A program made the position numbers and the translations under genes. 64,000 nt of DNA from contig CP137668.1 of NCBI GenBank assembly GCA_037976565.1, forward strand, positions 200,719-264,718, read 5' to 3'. The notes below the pieces were generated by a model. The model did no database searches, had not been told where the DNA came from, and saw only the letters and a program-made list of their open reading frames with translations. Shown piece by piece: positions 25,801 through 40,100 of this stretch. Numbering within the stretch: position 1 is the stretch's first letter; each line of letters opens with the position of its first letter. Origin of the DNA: Mesocentrotus franciscanus (Eukaryota > Echinodermata > Echinoidea > Camarodonta > Strongylocentrotidae).

Positions 25801-28069
25801 AAAGCCTGAATACTGCTCTGAAGAAGAAAAAAATGTAACAAAGTGCTGGCATTCACAACAGAAAATATCAAGATTTATTAGTCAGAACTGAACACACCAT
25901 CCAAAACTCATCATACTCAACATCAAAGAATATCACAATAGTCATAGATTTATTAAGAAATGAAAAGCCTAATGATGCTACTTTTGTAGCTCTTGTGATA
26001 AATGAATATATCAAACTTGCCACAATCCTAACCTACTTTGAATTTTAAGAATGAATAATGAGGTATAAATTCAATCCTTATTAAGATATCCTTTAACTCA
26101 TAAAGCCTTATAAACCTTCAGTAAAACTGTCTATTTTCTTTATACAGAGAGAGCGTGTACGAAACCCGCATCGGTAGAACGGTCATAATTCTTACCTGGA
26201 ACATAAGCTTAGCAGCATCCAGGTAATGATTAGCCTTGCGATACAACTCAATAGCTTGAAGAGTTTTATCCTTATCAAGGAGATGAGCAGCATACTTGGC
26301 TAGGAGACTATCAATCTCTCTGATGTGATGTTTCTTGGCTAATTCAACAGCCTGATCCCATTGGTTGAGATGTACGCAGCAATCTACTGCCTTCTTGACT
26401 TCATTACACTTGAGATATGCAGACACTGCCTCAGCACACATACCCACTGTCATGAACATAGATGCTATGTCCTGATATATTTTTAAAAAGTAATATATGA
26501 GACAAAAACATACAAACATTGGTTTCTCTTCCCAGGGTTTTCTTGCATCTTTACACATTCCTAGCCATCAATACTGTGCCAGACTTGCCAATAAATGTGT
26601 ACATAGAGACAGATATTAGTTTACATTTGTTATTACAGAGAAGCTTTTTGTTCTCCTTGAAATTCATAACAGGTCACAAGAACTTAAAAGCTAAATTCAT
26701 GGACCAGTACTCTTTATCAAGATTAACAATGTAAAATTGAAACATAATTACAAATTTGTTGCATAAAATCTTACTTGTGATATAAACATGGTGGCATGGT
26801 AAGAGTTCAGATTATTTTAAGCAGATGCCACTTAAAGCGGGACTGCACTACTTGTAGCTACCTGCGCCCTCTATATAGCAAACAATGCCTAAGCCGAGCG
26901 GTACCCGTTGGTCCCCCATGATCCCCTTTTTCTTATGTTAATTGAGAGCTGAGTTGATGAGATAACCACCTGTCAGTGACAATGCTGGGAGGTCTAATCC
27001 CTCCTGGCCAAACTAGTGCAGACAGGCTTTAAGAGATGATTGGTACTTAAAGAATAGCATTGACTAGAGACAATCTTGCGGGTTACTCTGATGTTAGAAA
27101 GATAAAAGCTCTCTTCAATGCCATTCTTTGAGATGTTACTTATATGGTTTGACAATGAATGAAAGAAGAATGAACTTACTGGTAAGAGTAAGTGGTTCTC
27201 AGGTAATGCATCACTAAGCTTGTTCAGTCCAGCAAAGTCCTCTAGCATGTAGTAACACTCTGCTAATCTCTCCTGATTGTTACCCTGTGGAATCATTTAC
27301 TTCCATCATTATCATTTCATTTCAACCAAAGAAAGAAGTTGGTATAACATCTGATATGCATACTTCACAAAGATCAATTATTTAAAAGTTTGAATTATAT
27401 ATCATTTGCTCCGTGTAAAAAGGGGATAGGGGTCTGTATGGTGCAAAAACAGGATTTTTAACTGTGAAGTAATTATAAATATGAGCCAAAAATCACTTTT
27501 AATATTCCAATTGTGATATTGTATTACAAATAACAATATACAACTTCAATGTAGTTTTAAATGATAAGGATTCATAAATAAAATACCGCTTTACAATTAC
27601 TTTCTACATGAAACCTCTATGAATTCTATCAACTCCACACATTTGTGGAAATCTCATGCACACACTGTTTCTGGTTTTAAATTAGACTGACAAGTGCTCA
27701 ACATTATTGCATGTGTGCTGGGCCATATGATCTACTGTTGTCATTTGAACAACCAACCTGTAGGTAATAAGTGACAGCATTAGCCCACTTCTGTCTATCA
27801 GCATAGTAATCACCAATAGCATTCCAAGCTTGCTGCATCTGAACATCATCACCACCTCCTCCTGATTTAAGAAGCTGTACTACTCGAAACCAATCACCAA
27901 GCTTCATACGTAGGTTCACTGCTAGATCCCTACAACAAACAGATATTAAAGTACTCTCACATAAGTAACAATGTTATATCATTTGTCAGTCAACAATGGT
28001 TAAAAGAATCTAGCAATCTCCCCTTTCTTTCTCTCTCTGTCTGTCTCTTTTTGACTTTCTGTCTGTATG

Positions 28070-28116
<47 letters not shown>

Positions 28117-31100
28117 GTCTATCTCTCTCTCCTCTCTCTCTGTCTACCTCTGCCTCATTCTATCTTTTTCTTTCCCCCTTTCCATTTTCATGTCTACTCT
28201 GATTAACCGTACATTTATTGCATGAGACACATTTCTTTTGACTTGAAATGTCTGCTTGTTCAAGGAATTTCTCATTTTAAATTGGTAATTCATGCACAAT
28301 CCATTAACTTAGAATACTTGATTTCAATGATCTTACCTTCTATCCATGTCTCTGTACATCCTTTCTGCTTCCTCAAATCTCTTGAAGTATGCAGCTACTT
28401 CTGCACTTCTCATCGTCTCACTCTGTAGGTTTCCTAGACGTTTCACAAACTCAATACCCTGGAAGTCACGGCAACGCACAAACGCTTGCTCAGCTACCTT
28501 CAGATCTAGAGTTTCCATTGCTTTCTCTGCCAACAGTCGCCTAACAAAGTTAAATTAAGATAGAGAGTATAGCATTCTTTGCCAATAGACACTGAACAAA
28601 ATGATATCTAGATACAGAGTATTGCAAAAGAATATATCAAGATCTTACTCTAATTCTCATACAAGAACAAGGTATATCATTTATACAGGAGACGTTAAGG
28701 GATAGCATATTCTATTACAGATGTATTTCAGTATTTCTTGTTTTACAATGACAACAACTACAACTTCAATAAATTGTGTACTTTTTACTAAAAACTAAAG
28801 GGATTTAGTAGTGAATCATAAACAAATACATACCAGAGTCTTGGATGAGGGTTGTCTTCAATGAATTGAGCTGCATCTTCAATGCCAACCTTCTCCAAAA
28901 GATCACATGTGTCTCGCAGACTCTGACAAATACATAATAATACAATGTAAGCTTTGTTAGTCTTCCGACGATGCAATGGTCCATGATCTGATCATTATTA
29001 AACCAACATTCAATGATAGAATTAATAAAAGATCTGTATAAAAAGATTTGATTATCATGCATAAACGAGGAATGTAGCATAATCTTGATCCTCTCTTCAC
29101 TCCTTATATGGTTAGGTTGATTGGTTGGTTCACTCATTCATCCATTATCACACTATGTATCATTTCATACTTTATTATTACTGCTTGGAGAGTTTTGTGA
29201 TGTAAAACCAATGAAATAGTAGTGTACTGTCAAACTATATAATTTTGGAACTTGAAACTTTACAACTGCTGTTTCAAGGCAAGAAATTTTTGCGAAACTA
29301 GACCACTCCCTAACTTGTGAAAGTCTCTGTTTCTTGAGTGTAGGAGACTGAAGAGTTCTTTCTTGTTGAGTTGACAGACCTACCTTGATATCCAGTTCTA
29401 CCATACATTCCTTGCCAGCACGTTCAGGAGACTTCATCACTTCATCCAATAGTACACTCTTAATCTGAAGATCCTCAAACAGACAGATGTAGCCTGAACT
29501 CACTATGGGCTCCTGAAAAACAAAGAACAAACATTCACTGAAATGTGCTTACTATATATCGTGTGATATCTTTAAAGTACATAGGCACTAAATACACAAT
29601 TGTTGACAAAGTGCTGCGAGAATTGATCTTTTGTTTCACAGGTACATTTTTAGAATGCCTAATTCACATAATAGAGATTTACCTCTTATCAATTTTCATA
29701 TACATCATTGTGTTATGATTGCCATTTTCATTGTCACCAGTTTAACATTGTGATTGCAATTATTACCTCTGGGTCCAAGTTTCTAAAGATGTACATCCTT
29801 GTCTTCTCCATCATCGCAATGAGTTCAGCATTATCCTCAGCCCATCTCATATCCCATACATCCTTCCTCTCAAACGGTAATGGTTGACCAATGATCTCTT
29901 GACCTTCAGGATTCACCCACTTCGTGTCAAGGTCAAAGAAGGTCAGGATCCCAGCGATGTCAATGATTGCTAGACGACTACAACAAAGGAATCAGATTCA
30001 GATAATGTCAGTTATCACAAGTACTATACAATACATGTAGCACAGCTGTTATCATCTTACAATTCATGATTTTTCTCCCTATGAAAACCACTGTATCTTC
30101 TTTGATTATACATTGTACATCTTATGAAACAATTCACCAGTCTTTGCTATGATAAGGTGACAGTGCACTTCAAGGAAAGAATGTTATCACGTACTTAACC
30201 ACTTACTAACACATGAGAAAGACAACTGTTGATGACATACCTTGTCCAAGGATATATGCACCAAGCAGGAAATTGCAATTTTAAATTAAAATTCATGTTA
30301 ATTAATTCACCATACAATACCGAGATCCATCCAGTTTGAAACTAAAAACATAAATACCAAAAAACTCTCATTCATCCCCCATTTATCTCCTGAGCATTGA
30401 AATTAATTGTGAGAATTATTCAGTTGGATAACATGAATGGAAAACAATAAACAAATAGAGTAGGTTACCTACCTTGAAGTACAGTTAAGGGAGAGGGCAT
30501 GTGGTCTACAGTTGACTACATGCTTGTTGACCAGTGCTACATGGGGCAGTGAATAGCGATGTAATGTTCCAGACTCACGTCCAACAATCAACACTTTGTC
30601 AGAAGCAGTTACACAACAGATTGGATCTCTTGTAGGCTGTCAAAGAAAGAGAAGCAGATATCTAAAACTTATTTGTTCTACTTTTCTTGAAAACTACTAA
30701 TTCTGGTGCCAAATTGCCATTTAGACTCAGAAACAAATATTAATCATTTGGCAAACCAGCTACACTTACTTAACTATTTACAGGGTTCCAATACACAATT
30801 GACTTTAAGATGTAAAATGCACGCACTAAAGCAAACTTTGGTCAAGTTTGTTTCTACCCTCAAAATATATTTTATCAAAAATACATGAAATCACCATTTA
30901 TCTTTTAAGTTAGAAGAGCCACAAACTGTGCCAATGTGTACTACTTACAGCGAATGCCTTGCTGAAGTCCAGTATACCATCACCAGCTCCTGAAGGAGTA
31001 TCATCGATGTGATAAACCCTCTCTCTTGAATCCTTCTTACGCCCCATAGCAGTATTCACCTCCATGGCTGTTATCTTCTTAGCAGCTTTAAACTGCCAGA

Positions 31101-34100
31101 TATAGATAGCTTCCTTAGAAGCTGCTATCACATGGGTCTTGGTCACAGCAACAAATGATGGCTCTGCATGGTAGAAAGAAAACCAGAAGAAACATCATAC
31201 AAACAAAAATCTTTTGTTCTGCCATAGGCTTGCTCCATTAGAATTCATCAAATCATTCACAGTCTCAAATAAAACTAAAGTTAATTTATATTTATCAAAC
31301 CCTATTTTCCATATTGTATTGTGAATAAAGTATAATACTGAAGGCATACCACTTCCACAGAGCTTGAGAGGGTGTACATTATATTCTCTCAAAGCATTTT
31401 CTTGTACATGAACTAGAATGCAATAGTAATGTATGTCTTGTTGATTATGGTTGTACCAAACCTCAGCATTATTTCATAAAATTTGGTTACGAGTTAAAAA
31501 GACTGACAGCTACTGAATTTGTTCCATTTAATTGGCTGTGAGCAAATCGCTACAGAATGGTAGTTGGTAGTAATAATAAGCTTTGTAAAATAGGGACAGG
31601 ACCGGATGATCCAGATCACATCACTCACGGACTCACCTATATCAATGTATTTGGATTCCAGAGGAGTACCAATGCAGTTGCACAATACCAGTACATACTG
31701 TAAACAAAACATACAAACACTCTATCAACTCAAGCCATTTCTCCATATATCACAATGGGTACCTCACTGTTGAAGTACATGTACATATAAATCACTATAT
31801 AATGATTGATTTTTTTCCTGTCACTACAACTTATATAAAACAAAAGTGATTAGAATAAAAGACTGAACAATGTTTCTAAGAATTTGTAAATTAGGCATGT
31901 ACGTAGATTCACTCTGTTATAACATAGGATTAAGATTTCAAACAACTTACATGTACATGTATATATTGCTTTAATTTTTAATTATATAAAGAGTAGAAGC
32001 ATATTTTAGTCACATTTAAAAACCAGTTCAGGCTGAGCAAGTCAACACATTCATTCAACATACATCTTCCTATTCCTACTTTTTACCAACCACCAGAGAT
32101 TGTAGAACTCATCTTCATAGCACATTGAGTGACATATCACTCTTGACATAGCAGTCAAGCTTGACTGGATTAATTTTCTTCTTTTTTTCAGACAATAGTT
32201 GAGAAATGTAGAATAGCTTAACTGCAAGCTGAACTGCAAGTTTTTTTTCTTCATTTCATGGCACGCCTTTAGACAGCAACATGTGTTAATAGAACCAATT
32301 GAGCTTACCAGTCATGTCAATCATTTGAAATCAGTTTCTAAAATTTACTATGAAAAAGCAAAAATGGACTTATGTGTAAATTTGATGTGTTTCAGAAAGA
32401 TCACTTTGTATGTTAGGTGCAAGACAATGAATACGGAGGATTGTAATCACTACATATTCTGATGATAGTGTAAAGCAATCATACTCAAATTGCCCCCCTA
32501 CCAACCACTTCATAAATGAAAAACTTTGTGAACATGGATATGTATACATGGATTAGAAAATAGAAAATGGGTAAACTGGTGATGGGAACAAGATGTGTGG
32601 CTTCAGGTCTTACTCATGTGTCTTGTAATGATTCTACTGCTTTTCACAAACAATATACAATATAAACAGGATAGAAGGAAAAGGGGAAAATGGATGGATT
32701 ACTAGCTTGAAAGAATGATTATACAGGGATTGGAAAATGTGAAATACTGTGACAAGGTCCGAGTTGAAAAAAAAAATTATGGTGACTTAGGCCTCCACTG
32801 TCTGAACATATTTCAAAAGAGAACAAAGGACAGCTCGAGTAAAAAACATGACTAATAGAAAATTCACATCAAATGGTAATGTAATACTTACTGGGAAAGG
32901 GCTTAAAGATTCAGTGAAAAGCAGTGTATTGAGAAATTCTGAACACAAATAATATTTCACTTCATTCTATTTCATTTTTTTTTTATTCCAAAAAATTTCA
33001 CTGCAAACTGACAAAAACAAATTGAAATTATTGAACACTACACAAGTTACCTGTACTGGGTCTGAGGGATCCTGTTGCCATGGAAATGAGTGGTTCATGA
33101 AATGACATTTGATGATTTTAAGCAATATGCATTTACTTATACTTTCTCAACTATACAATCATTGACATCTGTATATAATCATGTAATATCCTCTCCCTCC
33201 CCCAAAAAAAAAAAAAGAGTCATGTCGACACATGTAGATGCACATCCATAGATCTACATACTTACATACATGTATGCCTTGGTTATATTTGCACTTGTCT
33301 CATGTATCTAACTTCAGTTACAATGCAGATACAATAATTGGATGGCTTTGAGTGTGATACAAGAACATATTGCTTGAGCTATGACAATATTGTCATAGCG
33401 AGAGCAATTCTTATATAGTATCACACAAAAACAAAGCCATACAATATTATTATTGTTATCTATATCAGGCTGACTAGCGAAATAACAAAATTTGACTCAA
33501 TAATTAAGCAATATTGTATCGACAGTTGAAGTTTCCGGATGACAGAGCAATACGAAAACAATATTGGTCAGTCATCCGGGTACTGCGCTAAAGATATTAA
33601 ATTCCCTGATTTATTGTACCACTTGGAAGCCTTATATAGATAATAATTCAATATATCTATATACTAGGCCTGAGTCATCACGGGTTTTGCGAACCCGGGT
33701 TTGACTTGAAAATTTCGGGCGGGACCGGGTACCCGAACAGGAATTTTCACCATACTAAAAATCGCGTGCATGCAGCGGCGGGAGTTAAGATCAAGTTGCT
33801 GTTCTAAATAATGCGACGGAAAAAGACAGTTACTGCTTTCAAAACAATTAAATAATCAATTTAATTTAATAAATATGCTTTAAAAATTAATGGTTATCGT
33901 TTCAGTTGACGGTAGGTCTTTTTATCGCTCTAAAATTGAGGCTGCAAAATAATGGAAGGAATCATGCTTCGCGGTACCGAGCGCGTTCACAAACGGAAGT
34001 CAAAATATGACCCACTGAAGACTGAGCAAGTTACGATAGTAGTACCACATACAAGACCAAAATGCTGATCAGAGTATTAAAATTAAATCGTAATAGGCAT

Positions 34101-37100
34101 TAATTTAATTGTCAATATATCCACAAAATAATGGTTTACCCTTGATATTATGATGAAGGAAAATAAATTAAAGCTCTTGAAATAACATCGAAGTGCCTTT
34201 CGTTCTTTCTAAAAATGCGTGTATAACGGCAAGCTGAAGTTAGGAGTCAAGTTTTTCAAGCCCGTACCGTCATGAATGCAGACGGAAGTACGAACTGATC
34301 TGAACAATAAGCATTAAACCAATTAAAACACATCACGTAACTCACTTTAAGGGACTACAGCACGACAAATTACCGTTAAATAATAATTTGCTTTGACAAA
34401 CAATACTATAGATATTCATAATATCTTACATAAATAATGATATTTCATGAGCTACGTACTCGATATCGAGTTCAGCTAGCCATCATTTTGAAATGAGACG
34501 TAATTGTCATGCAGCGCAGTAGACTGTAGAGGCAGCATGCAGCAGAGAGGAAAATATCACGTGATCTATAAGGCCCGCGATTTTTTTTCCTCTCTGCTGC
34601 ATGCTGCCCTCTACAGTCTACTGCGCTGTATGACAATTACGTCTCATTTCAAAATGATGGCTATATAGCTGAACTCGTAGCTCATGAAATATCGTTATTT
34701 CTGTGAGATATCATGAATATCTATAGTATTATTTGTCCAAGGAAATTATTATTTTACGGTAATTTGTTGAGCGTTAGTCCCTTAAAATGAGTTATGAGAT
34801 GTTTTTTTAATTGGTTTAATGCTTATATATTGTTCAGATCAGTTCGTACTCCGTCTGCATTCATGACGGTACGGGCTTGAAAAACTTGACTCCTAACTTC
34901 AGCTTGCCGTTATACACGCATTTTTAGAACGAACGAAAGGAACTTCGATGTTATTTCAAGAGCTTTAATTTATTTTCCTTCATCATAATATCAAGGGTAA
35001 AACATTATGTTCTGGATATATTTTGACAATTAAATCACTGCCTATTAGTATTACGATTTAATTGTAATAGTCTGATCAACATTTTGGTCTTGTGTGTGTA
35101 CTTTCGTAACTTGCTCAGTCTTCAGTGGATCATATTTTGACTTCAGTTTCTGAACGCACTCGGTACCGCGAAGTGTGGTAATTCCTTCCTTGCAGCCTCA
35201 ATTTTAGAGCGATAAAAAGGCCTATCGTCAACTCAAACGGTATCCATTTATTTATAAAGCATATTTATTTAATTAAATTGAAATATAAGTTTGTGAATTG
35301 CATATTTTTAGTTCGTTATTTCAGAATATCAGTGTGAAATTTAATTTTGAAAAACCCGAAACTCGAATATTCAAACCCGGGTTTCGGCGTGATGGTCGGG
35401 GACCGGGCGGGGAACCGTTTCGACTCAGGCCTAATGTATGTAACTTCACTCCTTACAGGATTGATATTGAGATTTCACTTTTTTGAATACATGAAATGCA
35501 AAAAGCGATAAAGAGTATGTTTCAACACAAAAAGTAAATCAAATTTAAGATGGTTAATGTAATACTTGATATGACATTGTACTATTAATTAATTTCATAA
35601 AATTTAACATGAAGTATGAGTTTCTCAAATCACCCGGCAGAGGTTAATACCAGAGCTATACAAGAAGCCATCATCATCATCATCATCATGACATAGATCT
35701 GTAGGTCTGTGATAATTCTTGAGAATGGTGATGGCACGCAAATGACACAAGTGATCATTACCAACAAAATTACCAAACAATATAATGAGTATATGAAATT
35801 AGCTCACCACTTGGCCGATAGTTTCATCAGCTCTTGTAGCTAAGACACAGTGATCTCCATATGCTGTCACAGATAACAGGTTCCTCACATACTTCACATA
35901 TCTCTGAAAGTTCAAAAGAAAACAATGATAATGATTTCATAACAAACTTGACTGGTATTTGTGAAATGCATCATAATATTACATTTGAATAAATAAGCCT
36001 TGGTAATTATTACCCTTGTCAATGCACTGAGACTAACATACATAATGAGTCAGTAGGCTTAAAGGTAAAAACCAGTTTTGGAAACGCCCCCCTCTCAAGA
36101 AATGAAATGGAAGCTCTCATTACCAATCATGTGAAAGAATATGTTTTGACTAATACGCAGAGATGCCAACCTCTTGACACAAAAAAGCAGACTGAATATC
36201 CTAAAAAATCAGATTTTGGAGAAAAAAATCAGATTTTGGAGAAAAAATCAGATTTTCACAAAAACTCGTATTTTGAGAGGTGATATCGTATTATCGTATT
36301 TCACTCTTAATATCGTACTAAATACGATTTAATCGTACGGGTTGGCATCTCTGAATACGTGATGATACAAATTTTGCCGGGAAACCGCCTACTAATTGAC
36401 ATATTTGGGCAATTATTATATCTATTTGGACCAAATAGATATCGCGCACGTGTCACGTAGCCCCATATACATCTTTCTGTGTACAGTGCTTGTAACTTTA
36501 CCAAGACTGGGCCAAATTTCTTATCATTTTGATGATTCCAGATACTTCCAATACTTATATGCTAGATGATCAACCTTTTCTGATCGATTCCACAACTTTT
36601 CTTTCACAATGCAATCGCATGACCAGAACTGGTCTTTATCTTTAAGCATTGTTTAATGCCCATCATGACTAACTGTACTCATACATGCTCATGATATTGA
36701 AAGAAACCAAATACATTTACACACGTCCCCACTCTTATGGAGTAAAGATGGACAGGTTTGAATGGAACAACTCTTCTTGTCTCTTTCATATGATTTTGCT
36801 TACTTCAGAGTTGAGGGTATCCCAGAAGACAACACAGTTCTCCACTCGTTCTGGCTTGGTGAAGGAGTAGACCACAGTACTAGCGCAATAACCCCACTTA
36901 TAGTCAGGGCGAATGTTGGCAAAGTAGATATAGCTGTCAACAGCCAGAGCAATACGTAGTCCACCACCTTCCCATGATATAGCAGATAGACCACTACCTG
37001 GGACTTTCAAGGTTCTCATATGCTGAAATACAAGATCACAGTTCACAGTTACTTTCAGTTCATGGAATGTGAATTGAACTATTCACTCTTGAACTATTGA

Positions 37101-40100
37101 ACTATTCACTCTTCCTGTACATGTAGCTCTATGACTGATCTGGCCTGAAATATGGAATTCTATATTCCTTAAACTACCAGTACAAGGTTTCCCTAGGAAA
37201 ATATGAAATTAGAAAAGGAATTCATATTTGAATTAAACTGTTGTCAAGATTCTGAAAGAACTGGGATAATCATTGTCACTCAATTTTTCATGAAAACAGT
37301 ATCATTTACCTCTCCAAACGGATTATAGAACTGGACGACATTGACATCCTTGTCAGTTTGTAAAGACTTCTGTGAGCCAGCTACAGCCAGGGCTGATCCG
37401 TTGTAGTTCCACATCACTTTGACGACTGTCATGCCAGTATCAATCAGCACTGGGTCTAGAACAAGATGTTATTGTACAAATGAAAGTTGATTGACAGTTA
37501 CAGTAGGAACAAGCCTTAACATCATGACTACATTACCATTATAAATCTAGACACTGTTTTCACATGTCTTTACCACTATTTTGGAAATTTACAATTTAGG
37601 TATGATATTTCTCCCTGTCTTTGTTTCAAAAGAGTTGTTATACTTTTTAGTGACATGGATAAATAAAGGACCAGAGGAAACTTCAAAATCAATGAGACTA
37701 CAATCTATATTGGTTAAGAAAATCAAGTCTTCACATTCTCTGGCATTATGCAACGGTCTGAAGTGGCAAACAGAAAAAAATGATGGGGAAAATAAGAAAA
37801 TTAAATTTCACACAACTCAATAATATCTTTCAAGGACAAGTGTTTAACTTACTATCATCAGTCTCATCTCTCATGATCTGTGCTCTTCCATTATCATAAC
37901 AGATAGCTAAGGTAGGACAGCCAGGCTCCACTAAACCATACTTTCCATCATACCAATGCACACCGGCAATGTGTACAGCTCCAGTGGCATTCGTCAGACA
38001 GTAGGCAGTCAATTTAGACTAAAATAAGAACATAGACAGTTATAATTCAAAGTAATACATGCTACATAATCAAATCTACAATACTAAGGGGTTAGATTAA
38101 GACAAGTAGGTTGCCCTAAATACATTGTAGCTGTGGCCTTATTAGGGAAGCACTAAAGCAAGAATGTAAAATCTTGCTTGGGTCTGTACTATCTGTCTGT
38201 CTATAGTAGCCATCTTTAATGCTTCGTTCTAAGAAAAATATGTGTTCTACAATATAGTCAGGTCAATATACGGTAAAAAACACCCCAACCCCAAAAAAAT
38301 TGCAACAAAAGGTTTTTCAACGGTTTCTAGTAGTATTCGACCTCAGGAATAACATACTAAAAGTATACCTAAATCGGAGGTTCAGAAAGGTGTTATTTTC
38401 AAGATGGCCGCCAAGATGGCCGCCGATACCTAAAAATGGCCATAAATCACTTATTATCCATCCTAGAGACATAATTTCGGTGTCTATCCCATGGTTTTGG
38501 GGGTCACAGAATCCATTGAGACAAGTAAGAATGGTGTGTGATGGTCTAGGAAACCCCCAAATCCAACATGGCGTTCAAAATGGCCGCCATAACATAAAAA
38601 TGGCCATAAGTCACGTATTATCTATCCCATAGACATAATTGGGGTGACAATGCTATGGTTTTCGGGGTCATAGAATCCATTAGGATAAGTTAGAACGTTA
38701 AGCAGTGGATCAGGAAACCCCAAAATCCAAGATGGCATCCAAAATGGCCGCCATAACATGAAAATAGCCATAAGTAATTATTATCCATCCGAGAGACATA
38801 ATTGGGGTGTCTATGCTATGGTTTTTGGGGTCATAGAATCCATTAGGATATGTTAGAACGTTAAGCAGTGGTTCAGGAAACCACGAAATCCAATATGGCG
38901 TCCAAAGGGCCACAAACCACTAAGATTTCTCAATAGAGGGCGCACTTTATGAACAGAAAATGAACTTAAAATGTTTCTCTCTCACCCTTATGTCACCAAC
39001 CCCCCCCCCAGAAAAAGGGTCAATTCAACTATTGACAGGTCATTGTCAACACTGGGGAGGGGGTGAAAAGATAACGTAAGAACTTAATTATAATATCTAG
39101 ACACACATTCATAATACCCACCATACAACTAAAAATGTTTAAAACCTCGTTTTGTTCATGTCATCTTATAGCGAATATACACATGCAGATCTTCACGTTC
39201 CTTCATTTTGATGAGGAATGTACTTTAGTAAGGAAAATTCATCTTCTGCTTCACTATCAAGTGACTCGTTATATGGATTGTGGCATACATCAAGTTGGCA
39301 AGGTCCACACACATACTGTTACATGTAGTCCGTAACCTCTGCAGGTATAGCGAGTTGTGCTACAAGCAGTACAGAAGTTGCAATTTCAACTTAAGAAGAT
39401 TACTAGGTGCAGCCTCCGTATTTGACATCAGTGGAACCTAGTGATTGTCCTCTTATTTCCAGCCGAATCTGTGACGTCCATGTCTTCTTCGCTCTCAATC
39501 CATGCCATGACTTGGTAGCCCGGGGAGGGTACTCACATATTAAGAGATATGAGGTGTGCGGTCTAATGGGTCACTTTTCCACAAAAATCCTAAACATGGG
39601 TCCCATTTTTAACAAAAAAGTCCCTAAACATCGGTCCGTGTTTTCAAAATTTCCAAAATATTAAAATTGTGAAAAATGGGCTTTACTTCGAGAAAAATGA
39701 CCCCTAAAATGGGTAGGATCTCGAGATTTGAGCGGCACACCTCCGCCCAAAGCAAATCTGAATACCCCGGGCTTGGTAGTATGTTCTGAGGAGTGAATTT
39801 GGTGGAGGCTGGCGTAGGAGGGAGTTGCATTGGCAATTTTCTTGACGAACAAGTTGTATCGTAATAATGCAAGTGAGTCATTACAGCGGCCACCAAATAT
39901 GACAAGACATTGCTTTGATACCAAATTTGATCCTCTAAGCTAGTTACTTTGGCTGACTTGGTAGAAGGAAAGTACTAGCACAGGATTCCAAAGTGAGGTT
40001 GCATTTCACAAGCTTCTGGAAGACTGCTTTCTTTCCTATTCGAATATCCGTGAAGTCGAATCGCAATCGGTGTAGGCATCCAGAAAAAGTAGTTGTGAGC

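Noticed and set aside
38400..38930. Repeated AAGATGGCCGCC resembling YY1 sites
   Set aside because: The YY1 consensus is AAGATGGCGGC; the base order after ATGGC differs, and the words belong to the subrepeats of a fold-back element.
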